Assembly (NCBI RefSeq): GCF_014397245.1
Contig: NZ_JACLHY010000022.1
Span: 16,237 to 80,236, forward strand
DNA from: Arenibacter arenosicollis
Lineage (GTDB): Bacteria; Bacteroidota; Bacteroidia; Flavobacteriales; Flavobacteriaceae
DNA length: 64,000 bases
Direction of reading: 5' to 3'
Made by a program: the position numbers and the translations under genes
The notes under the pieces: generated by a model
What the model was told of the DNA's origin: nothing
Database searches by the model: none
The model's input: only the letters and a program-made list of their open reading frames with translations
Part shown: in pieces, positions 9,022 through 18,031 of the stretch
How the letters are laid out: the number at the start of each line of letters is the position of its first letter
Numbering within the stretch: the first letter of the stretch is position 1

Positions 9022-10983
9022 CTAATCGCCAAGGGACCATGAAATTTCTATATTGGAACTTGCCGGTGAAACCCTAACATAACCTTGCATCTCTTGGTGA
9101 AGTGCCGAACAGAAATCGGTACAATAGAACGGCCATACCCCAACTTGCTTAGGTTCCCAAATTATTGTCTTGGTCTGCCCTGGCATTACCAATAATTCTG
9201 AGGTATTTGCTCCTATCACAGCAAAACCGTGTGGTACATCAAAATCCTGCTCTTGGTTCGTTATATGAAAATATACCTTGTCTCCCACCTTAACACCCTC
9301 AATGTTATCGGGGGTAAAATGACTACGGATCGTTGACATATAAATATGTACATCTTTACCTTCACGTACCACTTTGGCATCATTTGCACCTAAAGTAGCG
9401 TAGGGGTGTTTGTTTTCTGAGAGTTTATAAAACTTTTTCGATTTAGGAGCCAACAGTTCAGCTGGGATTCCTGCTGCATAATGTGGCTCCCCATGAGTAG
9501 GGAAATCATAAAGAAGTTCCATTTTTTCACCAGAGATATCATAAATCTGAGCCGAGTGCTCCATCTCTGGACCAACTGGTAAATATCTATCTTTTGTAAT
9601 CTTATTAAGTGCTACTACATACTTACCAAAAGGCTTTCTTGAATTTCCACCCGGAATCATCAAGTGACCTACAGAATAGTAGGTAGGTTTTCTATCGATA
9701 ACCTCCCAAGTTCCCAATTTCCATTTCACCACCTCCGAGGAAATAAAGAAAGTGGTATAGGCATTGCCTTTTCCATCAAACTCGGTATGTAATGGTCCTA
9801 AACCTCCACTTTTTACCGTTCCGGCAAGTACATCTTCAAATTTCAAGATAGGAATACCATATGCCTCTCCATCAAACTTTTTACCCTCAATAGCAGCAAT
9901 CATATTATCAAAAGAATGTATCGTTAAATCAGCAGACAGTTTTCCGTTACCAATAATGTATTCTCCAGAAGGATCAACGTCACAACCATGAGGTGATTTT
10001 GGAGTTGGCAGAAAGAATACCGCACCAGGTACATCAAGGGGGTTTACTGTAAGCACTTCCTTTTTCATGGTACTTGTTGCAGTATGTGTAGACTCATCAT
10101 ATACATTATGCGCATAATTGGCTGGCATTTTTGTTCCTCCACCATTGTTAACAAACTCTTCAACTTTTTTCCAGTTTATGGCGGCAATAAAATCTTTATC
10201 GTTCTGAGAAGAATTCACTTCTTGCAATGTACTGGCTTCCTCAGTATTATAAGTGGTAAAGAAGAACCAACCATGAGATTTTCCACGTCCGGGATGCGAA
10301 AGATCATAATTAAACCCAGGCATTATGATTTGGAATTTAATATCCATTTGGCCGTGTTCCGGCTCAACACTTATAAAAGACAGAGCACCTTGAAAGTTTC
10401 CTTTATACTCGTTTATGGGCATATCACGCTGTGGAATAGGTACCGAAAAACGCGTTCCAGCCACAACGTATTCAGAATTCTCTGTAACAAAAGATGAACT
10501 GTGATTACCAGCACTATTAGGTACCTCAATAATCTCTTCTGTTTCAAAGGTCGTTAAGCTTATCCGTGCAATCCTTGGTGTATTATTACCATTAATAAAG
10601 ATCCAGCGTCCATCCAGTTCTCCGTTAGTTTGCGAAATATCAGGGTGGTGAGAATCATCCCAAGGCACAAACCCGTGGGAGGTATTTAACATAGGCTTTG
10701 TTTCTTCAGAATAGCCGTACCCAGAGGTGGGAAATTGTGAGAATACGGGAATTTCCTTGAACATACGTCCAGATGGCAGGCCGTAAACTGTTAAATTGCC
10801 ACTATATCCTCCAGACATAAAAGCGTAAAATTCATCATGTTCCCCTGGAGCCACATAGACTTTTTCGGCATTGCTCGAGTTTAATGCCCCGGAAGAACCT
10901 TTACCTTGGTTACCGTTGCCGCAACTCGTCAATAATGCGGCAAAGCCCAAGAATCCTAGTACTAAATAAGTATATTTTTTCAT
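9022..10983 (-). CDS. nosZ: Nitrous oxide reductase NosZ, clade II (Sec/lipoprotein type)
   Basis: This 653-residue enzyme reduces N2O to N2 in the periplasm. The N terminus has a Sec lipobox, ALLTSC (Cys21), and no twin-arginine motif, which is the clade II hallmark. The seven-bladed propeller supplies CuZ histidines seen in DDSHHPDIS, AGNHSSSF, SPHGCDVDP, GLGPLHTEFD, EHSAQIYD and EPHYAAG. The C-terminal cupredoxin domain carries the CuA ligands in FDVPHGF and in PFYCTDFCSALHQEMQG (Cys621, Cys625, His629, Met632). No ligand appears to be missing. It is the third gene of the operon, behind a cytochrome c and a fasciclin lipoprotein. Confidence 0.97.
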   Translation of the reverse strand: MKKYTYLVLGFLGFAALLTSCGNGNQGKGSSGALNSSNAEKVYVAPGEHDEFYAFMSGGYSGNLTVYGLPSGRMFKEIPVFSQFPTSGYGYSEETKPMLNTSHGFVPWDDSHHPDISQTNGELDGRWIFINGNNTPRIARISLTTFETEEIIEVPNSAGNHSSSFVTENSEYVVAGTRFSVPIPQRDMPINEYKGNFQGALSFISVEPEHGQMDIKFQIIMPGFNYDLSHPGRGKSHGWFFFTTYNTEEASTLQEVNSSQNDKDFIAAINWKKVEEFVNNGGGTKMPANYAHNVYDESTHTATSTMKKEVLTVNPLDVPGAVFFLPTPKSPHGCDVDPSGEYIIGNGKLSADLTIHSFDNMIAAIEGKKFDGEAYGIPILKFEDVLAGTVKSGGLGPLHTEFDGKGNAYTTFFISSEVVKWKLGTWEVIDRKPTYYSVGHLMIPGGNSRKPFGKYVVALNKITKDRYLPVGPEMEHSAQIYDISGEKMELLYDFPTHGEPHYAAGIPAELLAPKSKKFYKLSENKHPYATLGANDAKVVREGKDVHIYMSTIRSHFTPDNIEGVKVGDKVYFHITNQEQDFDVPHGFAVIGANTSELLVMPGQTKTIIWEPKQVGVWPFYCTDFCSALHQEMQGYVRVSPASSNIEISWSLGD

Positions 10984-11017
10984 TGTTTATAATTTAATTG
11001 TTTATTGAGTTTTATAA

Positions 11018-11599
11018 CTATTCTGTAGGAGGTAGCATTACCTTGTCTACCACATGTACAATTCCATTACCTGCTGGTATACTTGCAATAATTTTTGCAC
11101 CACCAATAAAAACATCATCACCTTTTACCTCGACGGTAGTGTTCTGATCATTGGCCTGCCCCAATTTTTTAAACTTCTTTAAAAAATCCTTGCTGTAATT
11201 GCCAGCAGTAACGTGAAACTTTAAAATATTTGCCAAAGCATCTTTGTTCTCCGGTTTTAAAAGATCTTCCACAGTACCTGCCGGTAGTGCTGCAAAAGCC
11301 TCATTGGTAGGTGCAAATACCATTAAGGGACCCGCATTAACCAAGACGTTTTCCAATTGCGCAGCCTGCACAGCCGCCACTAAAGTGGTATGGTCCGGAG
11401 AGCCTATGGCAATTTGCAATACGTTAGGGGTAGAACCATCATTTTCTATGAAGGCTTGGCCCTGCTTTTCCATCTCTTCCGTTCCAACATTGTCAGAATT
11501 TGGAGTCGTTGTCGTTTTTGATTCATTTTTACAACTGAACGTAAGGCCCAGAATAAAAAATGACACCACCAGTAATTTTAAGTAATTGGTCGGGAACAT
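11018..11599 (-). CDS. Fasciclin-domain lipoprotein in the nos operon
   Basis: A 193-residue lipoprotein (lipobox LTFSC, Cys23) with one fasciclin/beta-Ig-H3 domain from about residue 60 to the end. FAS1 hallmarks are LVAAVQAAQLENVL, GPLMVFAPTNEAFAALP, LANILKFHVTAGNYS and NGIVHVVDKVMLPP. FAS1 domains usually mediate adhesion or protein contact and have no known redox role. It lies 34 bases ahead of nosZ and 18 bases behind the cytochrome gene. This points to a role in docking NosZ or the cytochrome at the membrane surface, which is inference from gene order. Confidence 0.9.
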   Translation of the reverse strand: MFPTNYLKLLVVSFFILGLTFSCKNESKTTTTPNSDNVGTEEMEKQGQAFIENDGSTPNVLQIAIGSPDHTTLVAAVQAAQLENVLVNAGPLMVFAPTNEAFAALPAGTVEDLLKPENKDALANILKFHVTAGNYSKDFLKKFKKLGQANDQNTTVEVKGDDVFIGGAKIIASIPAGNGIVHVVDKVMLPPTE

Positions 11600-11617
11600 A
11601 GTTGTATATATTTAAGG

Positions 11618-12124
11618 TTATAAGGTTCTAAAGTATTCCAATACTGCTCTTGCCTGTTCTTCTGTTAGACTTTGATTGGCCATTGGAGCGCCGTTAAATT
11701 CGGCCAATAAGGCTTTTGCTAAGGGATCTTCCTTAACCATAACCTCAGGATTCAAAATCATGTTCATTACCCATTCCGGGCTACGTCTTCCCAAGACACC
11801 ATTTGGGGCCGGTCCAATGAACTTTTTACCAACTCTATGGCAAGCCAAACACATTTGACCGTATATTTCTTCTCCTTTTTTAGCCATTTCCTGATCAATA
11901 TCAGCCGCCAAGGTTATGGAGGTAATTGGCCCCACCCCTTTATTGGCTAAATCTACAGTCTCTGAAGCCCTGGTAGATGTCGCCTCCGGAGCTGGTGCAG
12001 GTTGCTCGGTTGTAGTTTTTGCCCTATCTACACTAAAGCCCTCTTTTTTCTTTTCTTCTTTACCTCCACAGCTCATCATCAAAACAGAAAAAAGAACTGC
12101 GCTACTTTTAAAAATTATTTTCAT
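11618..12124 (-). CDS. Monohaem cytochrome c lipoprotein, likely electron donor to NosZ
   Basis: The 168-residue lipoprotein (lipobox VLMMSC, Cys19) has a linker rich in Lys, Glu, Thr, Pro and Ala, then a class I cytochrome c fold. The haem site is CLACH at residues 92-96 and the likely axial Met is in NGAPMANQSL (Met148). As the first gene of the nos operon it probably passes electrons from the quinone pool or a cytochrome complex to the CuA site of NosZ; no nosR or nosC1/C2-like gene is seen in the window. The mRNA leader would be about 115 bases if the predicted promoter is right. Confidence 0.9.
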   Translation of the reverse strand: MKIIFKSSAVLFSVLMMSCGGKEEKKKEGFSVDRAKTTTEQPAPAPEATSTRASETVDLANKGVGPITSITLAADIDQEMAKKGEEIYGQMCLACHRVGKKFIGPAPNGVLGRRSPEWVMNMILNPEVMVKEDPLAKALLAEFNGAPMANQSLTEEQARAVLEYFRTL

Positions 12125-12242
12125 TTGCTTATTATTTAATTGTTATTGGTCACTTGTTTATTAATTATTCGTAATGTTTAAATCGGTGTCTATAAATTAT
12201 CAATCTCACTTATCGTTTATTTCTTTTAACAATTTATTTGGA

Positions 12243-12286
12243 CAAAATTAGGCTGCCATTGAAACAAAAAACATGATAAAAATCAT
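12243..12286 (-). promoter_or_regulatory. Crp/Fnr-type box and -7 element driving the nos operon
   Basis: ATGATaaaaATCAT at 12273-12286 is a perfect dyad close to the FNR consensus TTGATnnnnATCAA. On the minus strand a -7 element TAATTTTG (12243-12250) matches TAnnTTTG. The distance from the dyad centre (12279.5) to the -7 box puts the activator near -41.5, the class II activation position. This predicts a start of transcription near 12238 and oxygen or NO control of the nos genes. Confidence 0.65.
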
Positions 12287-12737
12287 ATTAAGGATAAAAT
12301 TGTCCTTTTTTTAAAATTATAAGGGTAGTGAATTAAGTATACAGCCCCTTCTTATGGAAATAATCCTTCAATCAAAAATGAAGACATTGATTATCAGTAC
12401 ACTACTCGTATTTTCATAAATCCAATTATTTCTGGATGACGGGAAATATCCCCAACGCATTTGTCTTTTAAATCTTTTACATATCTTAGTGAAAGCACTA
12501 AACCGGAATCATCTGTGCTATTGGGCCTAATATTATTTAGGACTATTTAACATTACTTTCAACTTAAAAATTGAAAGCACAAGTAGGGATAATTAGGATT
12601 TCCACCGTTGTCAAATGATTTATTACCATTTTACATTTAGATGGAACCTAAAAATCCTTGGTAATTTTTTTAGCTAATTGATCCTGGCATTTGGTCCTAG
12701 TATAATAATGCTCTGCCGGGTTATGAAACTGTAATAT
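12287..12737. other. Intergenic region between the nos operon and the carboxylase operon
   Basis: No gene is visible. Two small dyads occur: TTAGTG-aaag-CACTAA at 12486-12501 and CTTTCAA-n8-TTGAAAG at 12556-12577. Either could be a regulator site or a weak RNA hairpin. No clear TAnnTTTG box reading toward the carboxylase genes was found. Confidence 0.4.
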
Positions 12738-13217
12738 ATGACCCACTATAATATCATTGTTGACAAGGAAAATTTTAATATTGGTCCAAAGGAAATTGCA
12801 TCCTTGGATATAATTGCCACTGGCAAACTACAATATCATGCCTTACAGAACAATCAATCCTATATCATCAATATCCTAAATACCGATTTTGCCAGTAAAA
12901 CAATTACAGTGGAAGTCAATGGCAATAATTATGAAATGATCCTGGCGGACGAATACGATCGGATGGTTGAAAAAATGGGTTTATTAACTGCCAAGACCCA
13001 TAAAATAAATAGTATTAAAGCCCCTATGCCCGGGCTTATAATAGATATTATGGTCACGATAGGACAGAAGGTAGAAGCGGGAACCCCGTTGATCGTGCTA
13101 TCGGCCATGAAAATGGAAAATATCATCACTTCCTCTGGAGAAGGGGTTGTAAAGAAAATCGAAGTCAATGTTAATGATGCAGTTGACAAAGGACAGATTA
13201 TAATTGAAATGGAATAA
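12738..13217 (+). CDS. Biotin carboxyl carrier subunit of an acyl-CoA carboxylase
   Basis: This 159-residue protein ends in a biotinyl domain with the lipoyl/biotinyl motif LSAMKMEN, where Lys125 should carry biotin. The preceding KAPMPGLIIDIMVTIGQKVEAGTPL is typical of acyl-CoA carboxylase carriers. The N-terminal 85 residues form a small beta-rich region that probably docks the carrier on its partner subunits. It is followed after 13 bases by the biotin carboxylase gene, so carrier and carboxylase are separate polypeptides, unlike the fused alpha subunits of many propionyl-CoA carboxylases. Confidence 0.92.
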   Translation: MTHYNIIVDKENFNIGPKEIASLDIIATGKLQYHALQNNQSYIINILNTDFASKTITVEVNGNNYEMILADEYDRMVEKMGLLTAKTHKINSIKAPMPGLIIDIMVTIGQKVEAGTPLIVLSAMKMENIITSSGEGVVKKIEVNVNDAVDKGQIIIEME

Positions 13218-13230
13218 GCTTAGCATAAAG

Positions 13231-14709
13231 ATGAAAAAAATATTAGTAGCCAACCGTGGAGAAATAGCATTACGGATTATGCGGACAGCCCAAAAGATGG
13301 GAATAAAAACCGTTGCCGTTTATTCGGTTGCCGATAGGGAGGCGCCCCATGTACGCTTTGCCAATGAGGCGGTGCATTTGGGAAATTCACCCTCTTCAGA
13401 ATCCTATTTGGATATGGATAAAATAGTGAATGCAGCACTCCAGACCAAGGCTGAAGGTATTCACCCAGGCTATGGATTTTTAAGTGAAAATGCTGCCTTT
13501 GCCCAACTTGTAACCAAAAATGGCCTAAGTTTTATTGGACCAAAACCACATGCCATAGAAGTTATGGGCGATAAATTAGCGGCCAAAGAGGCCGTAAAAG
13601 CTTATAATATTCCTATGATACCTGGAATTGAGGAGGCCATTACCGATATTGCACTGGCCCAGAAAATTTCCAAAAAGATTGGCTTTCCCGTTTTAATAAA
13701 AGCCTCAGCCGGTGGTGGTGGCAAAGGCATGAGGGTAGTACATCAGCTTTCCGAATTACCGGAACAAATGGAGCGTGCCATAAGCGAGGCCAAGGCAGCT
13801 TTTGGAAATGGTTCCGTCTTTTTGGAAAAATATATTGAATCTCCCAGACATATAGAAATCCAAGTACTGGCAGATACCCATGGCAATATTTTACACCTTT
13901 TTGAACGCGAATGTAGCATACAAAGAAGACATCAAAAAGTTGTGGAAGAAGCTCCATCAGCCATATTGACCCCAGAAATAAGAAAAGCCATGGGGGAAGC
14001 TGCCGTAAAAGTAGCCAAGGCGTGTGACTATGTAGGTGCAGGAACCGTGGAGTTTCTATTGGATGGTGATAACAAATTTTATTTTCTGGAAATGAACACC
14101 CGCTTGCAGGTAGAACATCCGGTAACGGAATTAATTACCGGTATTGATCTGGTGGAGCAACAAATAAAAATTGCAAGAAATGAAAAATTGGCATTTTCAC
14201 AGGAAGATTTAAGTATAAAGGGACATGCCCTGGAAGTCAGGGTCTATGCGGAGGATCCCTTGAACAATTTTTTACCCAGCATGGGCACTTTGGAAACCTA
14301 TAAGCGTCCAGAGGGCGAAGGTGTAAGATTGGATGACGGTTTTGAGGAAGGCATGACCATACCCATGTATTATGACCCCATGTTGGCAAAGTTAATTACC
14401 TATGGTAAAAATCGTGAGGAAGCCATTCAATTAATGATCCGTGCCATATCGGACTTTAAGATCAAGGGAATTTCCACTACCCTGCCCTTTGGGAAGTTTG
14501 TTTGTGAACATGAAGCCTTTACTTCCGGGAATTTCGACACCCATTTTGTAAAGAACTACTTCAAACCGGAACTATTACACCAACAATATGGGCAGGAACG
14601 TAAAATTGCAGCTTTGGTAGGATTAAAATTGTTCTTGGAGCACCAGGAGCAACTAAAGCTTCCCGATAATCAAAACTCCGATTGGTCATTAAAAAGAACC
14701 AAGAGATAA
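13231..14709 (+). CDS. Biotin carboxylase subunit of an acyl-CoA carboxylase
   Basis: A 492-residue ATP-grasp enzyme that carboxylates biotin using bicarbonate and ATP. Motifs include KKILVANRGEIALRIMRTA at the N terminus, GIHPGYGFLSENA, the ATP-binding loop KASAGGGGKGMRVV, FERECSIQRRHQKVVEE and EMNTRLQVEHPVTE with catalytic and Mg-binding residues. The start at 13231 was preferred over the frame opening at 13204 because MKKILVANRGE matches the family N terminus exactly. It lies between the carrier and the carboxyltransferase genes. Confidence 0.94.
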   Translation: MKKILVANRGEIALRIMRTAQKMGIKTVAVYSVADREAPHVRFANEAVHLGNSPSSESYLDMDKIVNAALQTKAEGIHPGYGFLSENAAFAQLVTKNGLSFIGPKPHAIEVMGDKLAAKEAVKAYNIPMIPGIEEAITDIALAQKISKKIGFPVLIKASAGGGGKGMRVVHQLSELPEQMERAISEAKAAFGNGSVFLEKYIESPRHIEIQVLADTHGNILHLFERECSIQRRHQKVVEEAPSAILTPEIRKAMGEAAVKVAKACDYVGAGTVEFLLDGDNKFYFLEMNTRLQVEHPVTELITGIDLVEQQIKIARNEKLAFSQEDLSIKGHALEVRVYAEDPLNNFLPSMGTLETYKRPEGEGVRLDDGFEEGMTIPMYYDPMLAKLITYGKNREEAIQLMIRAISDFKIKGISTTLPFGKFVCEHEAFTSGNFDTHFVKNYFKPELLHQQYGQERKIAALVGLKLFLEHQEQLKLPDNQNSDWSLKRTKR

Positions 14710-14754
14710 ACAACAGCGGGACCAATTATTCTAAATGGCAAAAAGCATTATTTA

Positions 14755-16296
14755 ATGAAGGAAAACATAAAAGCACTCGAAGATAAAATTGCCAAGGCAA
14801 AATTGGGTGGCGGCCAAAAACGTATAGAAGCCCAACATGCCAAGGGCAAGCTCACTGCCCGTGAGCGTATTCATTTTTTGTTGGACGAGGGTTCGTTTGA
14901 AGAGTTGGGTGCCTTGGTAACCCACAGAACCAAAGATTTTGGTATGGGCAAACAAATATTTTATGGAGATGGTGTAGTTACCGGTTATGGAACCATTAAT
15001 GGTAGACAGGTCTGTGTTTTCGCCCAGGATTTTACCGTATTTGGAGGTTCACTTTCCGAAACCCATGCCGAAAAAATCTGTAAGGTAATGGATATGGCTA
15101 TGAAAATAGGAGTTCCCTTAATTGGATTGAACGACAGTGGCGGAGCAAGAATACAGGAAGGTGTAAGATCATTAGGCGGTTATGCAGATATCTTTCACAG
15201 GAATGTAATGGCTTCCGGCGTTATCCCACAAATATCCGCCATTATGGGCCCCTGTGCAGGTGGAGCTGTCTACTCCCCTGCCATGACCGACTTTACCCTA
15301 ATGGTGGAAAATTCCAGTTATATGTTCGTCACCGGGCCCAATGTTGTAAAAACGGTAACCAATGAAGAGGTTAGTTCGGAAGAATTGGGCGGGGCAATGA
15401 CCCATGCCACCAAATCCGGCGTTACCCATTTTACAGCGGAAAATGATTTGGATTGTATTGCTCAAATAAAGGAACTCATTGGTTTCTTGCCCCAAAATTG
15501 TGAGGAAACAACAAAACCACTGCCCTATTCCTTAAATACGGAAATCCGGGAAAAGTTGGAAACCATTATTCCCGAAAACGCCAATCAGCCATATGATATG
15601 CGACATATCATAACTGAAATCATTGATGATTCCCCATTCTTTGAAGTCCATAAGCATTATGCGGAAAATATAGTCGTGGGATTTGCAAGGTTGGCGGGAA
15701 AAAGTATTGGGATAGTTGCCAATCAGCCCATGAGCCTGGCCGGAGTTTTGGATGTAAACAGTTCAAAAAAAGCAGCCCGATTTACCCGTTTTTGTGATTG
15801 TTTCAATATTCCACTCTTGGTATTGGTCGACGTTCCTGGATTCCTGCCAGGTACGGACCAGGAATGGAACGGCATTATCACCAATGGCGCCAAGTTGCTA
15901 TATGCCCTAAGTGAGGCCACGGTTCCCAAAGTCACTGTTATTACCCGAAAAGCTTACGGAGGTGCGTATGACGTTATGAATTCGAAACACATTGGGGCAG
16001 ACCTTAACTATGCATGGCCAGGAGCCGAAATTGCGGTAATGGGTGCCAAGGGAGCCAGTGAGATTATTTTTAGGAAAGAGATTACATCGGCAGATGACCC
16101 CGATGCCATACTAAAGGAAAAAGAGGAGGAATACGCCAATAAATTTGCCAACCCCTATAGCGCAGCGGAAAGAGGGTTTATAGACGAAGTTATTCAACCC
16201 CAGAATACCCGTAGAAAATTAATAAAGGCCTTTGCCCTTTTAGAGAATAAAGTGGTGAATTTGCCGAAGAAAAAACATGGAAACATACCTTTGTAA
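14755..16296 (+). CDS. Carboxyltransferase subunit of an acyl-CoA (probably propionyl-CoA) carboxylase
   Basis: The 513-residue subunit belongs to the PccB/MccB-like carboxyltransferases with two crotonase-like halves. The acyl-CoA pocket motifs are [20 protein letters not shown] with [14 protein letters not shown] in the first half, and [22 protein letters not shown] with [11 protein letters not shown] in the second. It transfers the carboxyl group from biotin to an acyl-CoA. Propionyl-CoA is the likeliest substrate given the strong PccB character, feeding the methylmalonyl-CoA route. The gene follows the biotin carboxylase by 45 bases. Confidence 0.92.
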   Translation: MKENIKALEDKIAKAKLGGGQKRIEAQHAKGKLTARERIHFLLDEGSFEELGALVTHRTKDFGMGKQIFYGDGVVTGYGTINGRQVCVFAQDFTVFGGSLSETHAEKICKVMDMAMKIGVPLIGLNDSGGARIQEGVRSLGGYADIFHRNVMASGVIPQISAIMGPCAGGAVYSPAMTDFTLMVENSSYMFVTGPNVVKTVTNEEVSSEELGGAMTHATKSGVTHFTAENDLDCIAQIKELIGFLPQNCEETTKPLPYSLNTEIREKLETIIPENANQPYDMRHIITEIIDDSPFFEVHKHYAENIVVGFARLAGKSIGIVANQPMSLAGVLDVNSSKKAARFTRFCDCFNIPLLVLVDVPGFLPGTDQEWNGIITNGAKLLYALSEATVPKVTVITRKAYGGAYDVMNSKHIGADLNYAWPGAEIAVMGAKGASEIIFRKEITSADDPDAILKEKEEEYANKFANPYSAAERGFIDEVIQPQNTRRKLIKAFALLENKVVNLPKKKHGNIPL

Positions 16297-16339
16297 TTTT
16301 ACCAACAGCTTAAAGTAATTTTTGAATCCATAACATCGC

Positions 16340-17206
16340 ATGAGCAACTTAGAAGAACTTATACAATTACTTACCCTGGAACGGATCAACGACAATACCT
16401 TTGTGGGACAAAACTATCAAGCTCCCTGGGGCCGTGTTTTTGGGGGGCAGGTATTGGGACAGTCTTTACATGCCGCCTACCAAACGGTATCCGATGATAG
16501 ACTGGCGCACTCCATGCACGGGTATTTTATTTTAGGGGGAGACCTGAACATTCCCATTACCTATGAAGTAGATTGTTTAAGGGACGGACGTAGTTTTACT
16601 ACACGTAGAGTGGTAGCCAAGCAAAACGGCAAAGCTATCTTTAACATGGCCGCCTCTTTTCAGGTCAAGGAAGATGGGGTGGAGCATCAAATTACCATGC
16701 CCAATTTAATCACCCCAAAAAAATTAATGAACAGCTTGGAACAAATTGAGGAAATGGAAAAAACAGATCCTGACTCCTATAATCTTATAAAACTTACGCA
16801 TCCCAAGGTATTTGAATTTAAACCTGTAGAACGCCTAACCGCCTTGCTTGCTAAAAATGGTCCGCCATTTAACCATATGTGGATGCGCTCCACTGAAAAG
16901 GTAAAAGCCGATTTGCCACTACAACAGCAGTTATTGGCATATGCCTCCGATTACAACATACTTACCACCGCATCCCTACCGCATCGTGAAGAACTTAGGA
17001 AGGGAAAAACTTTTTATGCCAGTATAGACCATGCCATATGGTTCCACCGCTCTTTCAAAATAGACGAATGGCTTTTGTATACCATGGACAGCCCCAGTGC
17101 TTGTAATTCCAGAGGGTTTTCCAGGGGAAGTATTTTTGACAGAAATGGTGTCCTGGTCGCCTCTGTGGCACAGGAAGGATTAATGCGCAACACTCGGGCA
17201 GATTAA
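16340..17206 (+). CDS. tesB: Acyl-CoA thioesterase II (TesB family)
   Basis: A 288-residue double hot-dog thioesterase. The N-terminal half has FVGQNYQAPWGRVFGGQVLGQSLHAA and HSMHGYFILGGD; the C-terminal half has LLAYASDYNILTTA with the catalytic Asp, and SIDHAIWFHRSFKIDEWLLY. It hydrolyses medium to long acyl-CoA to free acid and CoA. Placed 43 bases after the carboxylase beta subunit, it may control the acyl-CoA pool in the same operon. Confidence 0.92.
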   Translation: MSNLEELIQLLTLERINDNTFVGQNYQAPWGRVFGGQVLGQSLHAAYQTVSDDRLAHSMHGYFILGGDLNIPITYEVDCLRDGRSFTTRRVVAKQNGKAIFNMAASFQVKEDGVEHQITMPNLITPKKLMNSLEQIEEMEKTDPDSYNLIKLTHPKVFEFKPVERLTALLAKNGPPFNHMWMRSTEKVKADLPLQQQLLAYASDYNILTTASLPHREELRKGKTFYASIDHAIWFHRSFKIDEWLLYTMDSPSACNSRGFSRGSIFDRNGVLVASVAQEGLMRNTRAD

Positions 17207-17471
17207 TACCATTGGCAAGGGGTTTTAGGCCCAGCTTTCTTGAACCAACCGTTTTCAGATTATAAGTGCCCCTCCGCTGAAGTGCCATTAAAACCCTTGA
17301 AACACTATATACCTTCATGAGCCCAACTGCGGTTTATCCTTTGTAAACAACCGTTCATCCGGACAATATTCTTCCACTCGTTTTTCAACCAATTTTTGCT
17401 CCTTTTAACCACTAAATTTCCATCTAGGGCAAGGCTGGTCGAATTTTGCCGTATAACATTAAACAAAAGGT

Positions 17472-17642
17472 ATGAAAACATTATTACTCGTTAAAGAAAT
17501 TTATTCCGAAGGATTTAAAAACTTGGGAAACATCATTGTTAGAAATTATTTCAAAGCTTTCTTGTGGTTCAGTATAGCTATGTTTGCCGTAGTATTGTAC
17601 GCTTTCATTTTTAGATTGGCTACCGGATTTGTTTGGGACTAA
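17472..17642 (+). CDS. Small 56-residue membrane protein, possibly DUF6747-like
   Basis: A short ORF encodes MKTLLLVKEIYSEGFKNLGN followed by a transmembrane helix (FLWFSIAMFAVVLYAFIF) and the tail RLATGFVWD. It resembles small single-helix proteins common in Flavobacteriaceae; the DUF6747 assignment is from memory and unsure. Its amphipathic basic N terminus, clear start and neighbour of similar kind support a real gene. Function is unknown. Confidence 0.6.
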   Translation: MKTLLLVKEIYSEGFKNLGNIIVRNYFKAFLWFSIAMFAVVLYAFIFRLATGFVWD

Positions 17643-17663
17643 AAAAGAAGAAAATGCATTAGT

Positions 17664-17810
17664 ATGAAAAGTATGCAGTATTTAAGAGAATTATTGATAG
17701 GAAAAAGTGATGGAATTGAAGTTCCAATAACACTAAAGTTGTTATTGATATTGGTGTTTCTTTGCTTTTTCCTAGCCTTGTTCTCTATCTTGCTATATAC
17801 TTTTGAATAG
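17664..17810 (+). CDS. Small 48-residue membrane protein, unknown function
   Basis: The ORF starts 21 bases after the preceding small gene and encodes a polar N terminus (MKSMQYLRELLIGKSDGIEV) and one long hydrophobic helix (LKLLLILVFLCFFLALFSIL) ending LLYTFE. The pair looks like a two-gene operon of single-pass membrane peptides. I do not recognise a family. Confidence 0.5.
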   Translation: MKSMQYLRELLIGKSDGIEVPITLKLLLILVFLCFFLALFSILLYTFE

Positions 17811-17964
17811 AACATTTTTATTGCAAAGCCCAAGGTTTTGCATACTTTCAACTTTATACTATTTTCTTGTTTTTTTTTAATGTTATGTTAGTTCCCCCAC
17901 TTGGACAACGTAACCAGACCAAATTTTTTTGTTGTTGATCTAAGGATAAGATTAGTCTTGAAAT

Positions 17965-18008
17965 AAATTATGGATATTGTCCAAAATATTGGAAATATTC
18001 CATAATTT
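17965..18008. promoter_or_regulatory. Long dyad element just upstream of dinB
   Basis: Arms AAATTATGGA (17965-17974) and TCCATAATTT (17999-18008) enclose an inner dyad TCCAA-AATA-TTGGA (17980-17993) with the same centre. It ends 23 bases before the dinB ATG. This is the shape of an operator for a dimeric or tetrameric repressor; an RNA hairpin is the alternative. Confidence 0.5.
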
Positions 18009-18031
18009 AGCATACCTTTTTTTGGTGTGCA

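Noticed and set aside
10084..10497. 137-codon plus-strand frame inside nosZ
   Set aside because: Antisense to a fully conserved NosZ segment; no protein-like pattern.
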